The notes beneath the pieces were generated by a model that worked only from the letters and a program-made list of their open reading frames with translations, had not been told where the DNA came from and ran no database searches. Positions 60,734 to 64,000 of a stretch of DNA of 64,000 nucleotides are shown here, in pieces. The stretch is taken from the NCBI GenBank assembly GCA_026002875.1, contig BPGE01000001.1:124001-188000 (forward strand). The letters are read 5' to 3'. A program made the translations under genes and the position numbers. Within the stretch, counting starts at the first letter, position 1, and the number at the start of each line of letters is the position of its first letter. The DNA is from Bryobacteraceae bacterium. Lineage in GTDB: Bacteria; Acidobacteriota; Terriglobia; Bryobacterales; Bryobacteraceae.

Positions 60734-63700
60734 ATGATCTTCAGGCTCGGGAGCCTGTCCGTCTTATTTCTGTCCCAGCTCTGCTTCGGATCCGCTGATG
60801 CCATCCAGGCCGAAGCCGCGGCCCTCGCACAGCTGGACTCCGCTCTGGCAGAGCAGGTTCAGCAGCCCCCCGCCGCCAAACCAAAGAGTCCTTTCGAGTC
60901 CGTGCCGCAGGCCGAAGGGGAACAGCCGCCTGCCGCACCCAAACCGCCGGGAGCGAAAAAGCCAGGCCCCTTCGAAACCGTGCCCGAGGTCAAGGAGCCG
61001 GAGGCGCCCAAGCCCGTCGCACCGGAGCCGGAAGCCGCCAAGCCGGGTGCGCCTGCCGTCGTCCCCGACGTCATCGAGTACATCGAATTCCGCGGCGCCC
61101 GCCGCGTCCCCCAGGACACCCTCCGGGCCATGATCTTTTCCCGCCGCGGCGACCGCTACGACCCCGACGCCATCCACCGCGACTTCATGGCCCTCTGGAA
61201 TACCGGCCGCTTCGATGACATCACTGTCGAGCGCGAGCCGGGCAAGACCGGCTGGATCATCCGCTTCCTCCTGACTGAGCGCCGCGTCATCCGGACCATC
61301 AAATACGAGGGCGTCAAATCGCTCACCGTTTCCGAAATTCTCGACCGCTTCAAGGAGCGCCGCGTCGGCCTTGCCGTCGAGCAGCAGTTTGATCAGGGCA
61401 AGATTCAGCGCGCCACCAACGTTCTCAAGGAATACCTCGCCGAGCGCGGCCGGCAGTTCGCCACTGTCACGCCGGTGGTCCGTCAGATCCCGCCCGCATC
61501 GGTCGAACTCACCTTCCGCGTGGAAGAAGGCCCCAAGGTCAAGGTCGGCAAAATCGAGATTCTCAACAACAAGGTTTTCGGCGACCGCGCCGTCCGCCGC
61601 GCCATGCGCAACCTGCGGCCCGTCGGCATCCCCCGCAGCATCTTCCTCGAAAACCTCTTCGCCAAGACCTTCGATCAGGCCAAGCTCGACGAAGACAAAG
61701 AGCGCATCCGCTTCTTCTATTCGAACCACGGCTACTTCCTCGCCCGCGTCACCGACAGCGAAGTCACCCTGCGCGACTTCCGCGGGCGCCTCTGGATTCC
61801 TCCCTTCACCGCCACCAAGCCCGGCAAGAAGGCGGACATCAAACTGGAAGTGGAAGAAGGCCTGCAGTACCGCCTCCGCAACATCAACTTCGTCGGCGTC
61901 AAGGCCCTCAAGACGCCCGAGATCTTTTTCAAGCCCCTCTTCGGCATGGGAACGGGCGACGTCTTCTCGGTGGAGAAACTCCAGAAAGGCATCAAGAACT
62001 TCCAGAAGTTCTACGGCGAGTACGGCTACATCGACGCGGTTCCCGAGCCCGACTTCAATCCTCTGCCCAACGGGCAGATCGACCTCACCATCAACGTCGA
62101 CGAGGGCAAGCAGTTCTTCGTCCGCCGCATCGACTTCCAGGGCAACACCACGACCCGCGACAAGGTCATCCGCCGCGAACTGCTGCTCGACGAAGGCGAC
62201 ATGTACAACACGCGCCTCTGGGAGCTCAGCATCCTCCGCCTCAACCAGCTTGGCTACTTCGAGGCGCTCAAGGAAGAAGAAGCCGCCACCATCACGCGCG
62301 ACACGCGCAACAGCACGGTCGACATCACGCTCAAAGTGAAGGAGCGCGGCCGCAACAGCGTCACCCTCAATGGCGGCGTCTCCGGCATCGCGGGCAGCTT
62401 CATCGGCTTCGGCTACGCCACCAACAACTTCCTCGGCCTTGGTGAAACGCTCTCCATCAGCGCCGAGCTTGGCGACCGCCTCCGCAACGTCACGTTCGGC
62501 TTCACCGAGCCGTACCTGTTCGACCGTCCCATCTCGGCGGGCTTCACCATCTACACGCAGCGCTTCAACTACGACCAGGCCCGCGAAGTATCGCTGTTCT
62601 CGGGGCGCAACCTCATCCCGCTGTATGAGGCCATCGGCCGCGACAACCTGCTCAACTATGTCTCCAACGGCTGGGGCGGCACGGTGTTCCTCAGCTATCC
62701 CTTGCGCCGCATCTTCGCGCGGCTCAGCCTGACATACGGCTACGACCGCTCCAACATCCGCGCGTTGAACACATCATCGAACAGCTACTTCCAGTACTCG
62801 CAGTTCCTCAACTTCGAGGGTCCCAACTCGCTGTCCGGCATCGTCACCAGCCGCGTCATCCCGGCCTACACATACAACACCGTGGATCATCCCATCACGC
62901 CGTCCCGCGGCAAGAGTTTCTTCGCCAGCGTCTCCTTCGCGGGTGGTCCGCTGGGCGGCAACGTGAACATGATCGAGCCGACCATCTCCGCCACCTACTT
63001 CCGCCGCGGCCTTGCGCCCCGCCACGTCATTGGCGGCCGCATCCTCGGCCGGATCATCACCGGTTACGGAGGCAAGGTGGCGCCGCCGTTCAACCGCGTC
63101 TTCATGGGCGGCGAAAACGATGTCCGCGGCTTTGAGATCTGGAGCATCCTGCCCTTCGTCTACATCCCCAGCGAGGGCGTCATCACCGTGCGCAACCCTG
63201 ACGGAAGCGCGCGCCAGCAGAAGATCATCGTCGATGGCAAGGTGCAGACCGTCGACGTGCTCCAGCAGATCCCCATCTATCAGCTCGTTCCCACGGGCGG
63301 CGACACGCAGGGCGTGGCCAATTTCGAGTACCGCATCCCCATCGTCGGACCTCTGACGCTCGCCCTCTTCTTCGACGCGGGCGTCAACCGCATCAGCCTC
63401 CAGAACCAGCTCCGGCTGAACCCGGGACGGATCGCCTCCCTGAATGGCACCTTCCCGCAGGCGGGCTTCGAAAACCGCTCCATCGTCATCGATTCCACGC
63501 AGAAAATCCGCACATCCACGGGTGTTGAGTTCCAGATCATGATGCCCGTCGTCAACGCGCCTTTCCGCCTCTACTGGGCTTACAACCCGACGGTCGTGCA
63601 GCAGTGGTTCATCCCGCCCATCGCCGTCACCCCGTCCATGTTCCCCAACATGGCCACGTTCCAGGCGGCGACGTTCAGCTTCGCCAATCCGGCGCCCTAC

Positions 63701-63748
63701 TTCGAGCGCCGCACCATGTTCCGCTTCACCATCAGCCGCACGTTCTAG
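60734..63748 (+). CDS. bamA: Outer-membrane protein assembly factor BamA
   Basis: A 1004-residue outer-membrane protein that folds and inserts beta-barrel proteins. A signal peptide is followed by a proline/lysine-rich linker (about 45-110) with two copies of a K-x-P-F-E-[ST]-V-P motif. POTRA domains come next, starting at VIEYIEFRGARRVPQDTLRA, with the later repeats VEEGPKVKVGKIEILNNKVF and VEEGLQYRLRNINFVGVKAL. The barrel has the conserved loop 6 signature MGGENDVRGFEIWSI. It ends in a terminal phenylalanine (RRTMFRFTISRTF). The ATG at 60734 is preceded by GGAAG at only one base, so the ribosome binding site is weak. Skp follows 42 bases later. Confidence 0.95.
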   Translation: MIFRLGSLSVLFLSQLCFGSADAIQAEAAALAQLDSALAEQVQQPPAAKPKSPFESVPQAEGEQPPAAPKPPGAKKPGPFETVPEVKEPEAPKPVAPEPEAAKPGAPAVVPDVIEYIEFRGARRVPQDTLRAMIFSRRGDRYDPDAIHRDFMALWNTGRFDDITVEREPGKTGWIIRFLLTERRVIRTIKYEGVKSLTVSEILDRFKERRVGLAVEQQFDQGKIQRATNVLKEYLAERGRQFATVTPVVRQIPPASVELTFRVEEGPKVKVGKIEILNNKVFGDRAVRRAMRNLRPVGIPRSIFLENLFAKTFDQAKLDEDKERIRFFYSNHGYFLARVTDSEVTLRDFRGRLWIPPFTATKPGKKADIKLEVEEGLQYRLRNINFVGVKALKTPEIFFKPLFGMGTGDVFSVEKLQKGIKNFQKFYGEYGYIDAVPEPDFNPLPNGQIDLTINVDEGKQFFVRRIDFQGNTTTRDKVIRRELLLDEGDMYNTRLWELSILRLNQLGYFEALKEEEAATITRDTRNSTVDITLKVKERGRNSVTLNGGVSGIAGSFIGFGYATNNFLGLGETLSISAELGDRLRNVTFGFTEPYLFDRPISAGFTIYTQRFNYDQAREVSLFSGRNLIPLYEAIGRDNLLNYVSNGWGGTVFLSYPLRRIFARLSLTYGYDRSNIRALNTSSNSYFQYSQFLNFEGPNSLSGIVTSRVIPAYTYNTVDHPITPSRGKSFFASVSFAGGPLGGNVNMIEPTISATYFRRGLAPRHVIGGRILGRIITGYGGKVAPPFNRVFMGGENDVRGFEIWSILPFVYIPSEGVITVRNPDGSARQQKIIVDGKVQTVDVLQQIPIYQLVPTGGDTQGVANFEYRIPIVGPLTLALFFDAGVNRISLQNQLRLNPGRIASLNGTFPQAGFENRSIVIDSTQKIRTSTGVEFQIMMPVVNAPFRLYWAYNPTVVQQWFIPPIAVTPSMFPNMATFQAATFSFANPAPYFERRTMFRFTISRTF

Positions 63749-63790
63749 AAGCGCAATGTTACCATTCAAGTTTTGAGGAGCCCGAAAATC

Positions 63791-64000
63791 GTGACAACCG
63801 TTTGGAAGACACTCCGCGCGGCCGCTCTGATCGCCGCGATTCCCGCTCTCCTTCCGGCGCAGACGCCGACGAAGGTGGCCATCATCAACATCCAGGGCGC
63901 CATCGTCGCCACCAAAGACGGAGCCAGGGCGCGCGAGTCCATCCAGCAGAAGTTCGAACCCCGTTTCAAGCAGCTCGAGTCGATGAACAACGAAGTGCAG
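63791..64000 (+). CDS. skp: OmpH/Skp-family periplasmic chaperone, 3' end outside the window
   Basis: The first 70 codons of a gene cut by the window edge. A GTG start at 63791 has GAGGAG about 10 bases upstream. A signal peptide (about 1-24, ending in LLPAQ) precedes KVAIINIQGAIVATKDGARA, the family's beta-strand, and the start of the coiled-coil arms (QQKFEPRFKQLESM). Skp ferries unfolded outer-membrane proteins to BamA, encoded just upstream, which fits the common bamA-skp order. Confidence 0.9.
   Translation, partial: MTTVWKTLRAAALIAAIPALLPAQTPTKVAIINIQGAIVATKDGARARESIQQKFEPRFKQLESMNNEVQ

Noticed and set aside
1-64000. CRISPR arrays, rRNA and tRNA genes
   Set aside because: No regularly spaced repeats and no conserved rRNA or tRNA sequence were found on reading either strand.

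Overview
The window looks like a chromosomal segment of an Acidobacteriota genome, probably of the Solibacter/Bryobacter type. This rests on gene content rather than a marker gene. It has high GC with strong GC preference at third codon positions, several large TonB-dependent receptors with an N-terminal carboxypeptidase-regulatory-like domain, CadC-like winged-helix proteins fused to TolB-type propellers, Tat-exported Gfo/Idh/MocA oxidoreductases, and a bacterial microcompartment shell cluster. No rRNA, tRNA or CRISPR array was seen. Most genes are intact; one methyltransferase gene looks frameshifted and one insertion sequence is present.

Layout. 1-4800: end of a DUF4340 gene, an NAD-salvage pair (pncB-pncA), rsfS on the reverse strand, a secreted coiled-coil protein and hpt. 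5.1-17.1 kb: a propeller-type histidine kinase and its NarL-type response regulator, a TonB-dependent receptor, an IS3-type element, then a secreted protein of unknown function and an exported FAD oxidoreductase. 17.1-25.6 kb: a reverse-strand CadC/TolB regulator divergent from an operon of a GH106-like glycosidase and a second receptor, closed by a strong terminator. 25.6-31.5 kb: a surface-glycan type cluster (methyltransferase, asparagine synthetase, ArnT-like transferase, GT4). 31.5-35.8 kb: secreted hypotheticals, an aldo/keto reductase and an arsR-arsM-arsC operon behind an 18-bp perfect palindrome. 35.9-44.0 kb: two exported Gfo/Idh/MocA oxidoreductases, a third receptor with a beta-helix-like secreted partner, and a DUF2911 protein.

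44.0-47.5 kb is the most unusual part. A tightly coupled AAA ATPase and a small Toprim-like partner gene lie divergent from a four-gene microcompartment shell cluster (one hexamer protein and three pentamer proteins) with no cargo enzyme next to it. 47.3-55.4 kb is mostly reverse strand: a DUF4149-like membrane protein, potABCD, a YbjQ-family protein, guanine deaminase, superoxide dismutase, gatA, gatC and a DciA-like gene. 55.5-64 kb: maf, an EVE-domain protein, a capsule/exopolysaccharide export set (Wza-like, Wzz-like, CpsD-like), a small membrane protein, bamA and the start of an skp/ompH gene.

How it fits together. Several blocks serve uptake and modification of organic or sugar compounds at the outer membrane: receptors, a glycosidase, oxidoreductases, and a sensor kinase with periplasmic propellers. 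Outer-membrane biogenesis (BamA and Skp) and polysaccharide export sit side by side at the right end. Many gene pairs overlap by 1-4 bases, pointing to translational coupling. A few genes without an evident ribosome binding site carry a -10-like hexamer only 6-9 bases before the start codon, which suggests leaderless transcripts.
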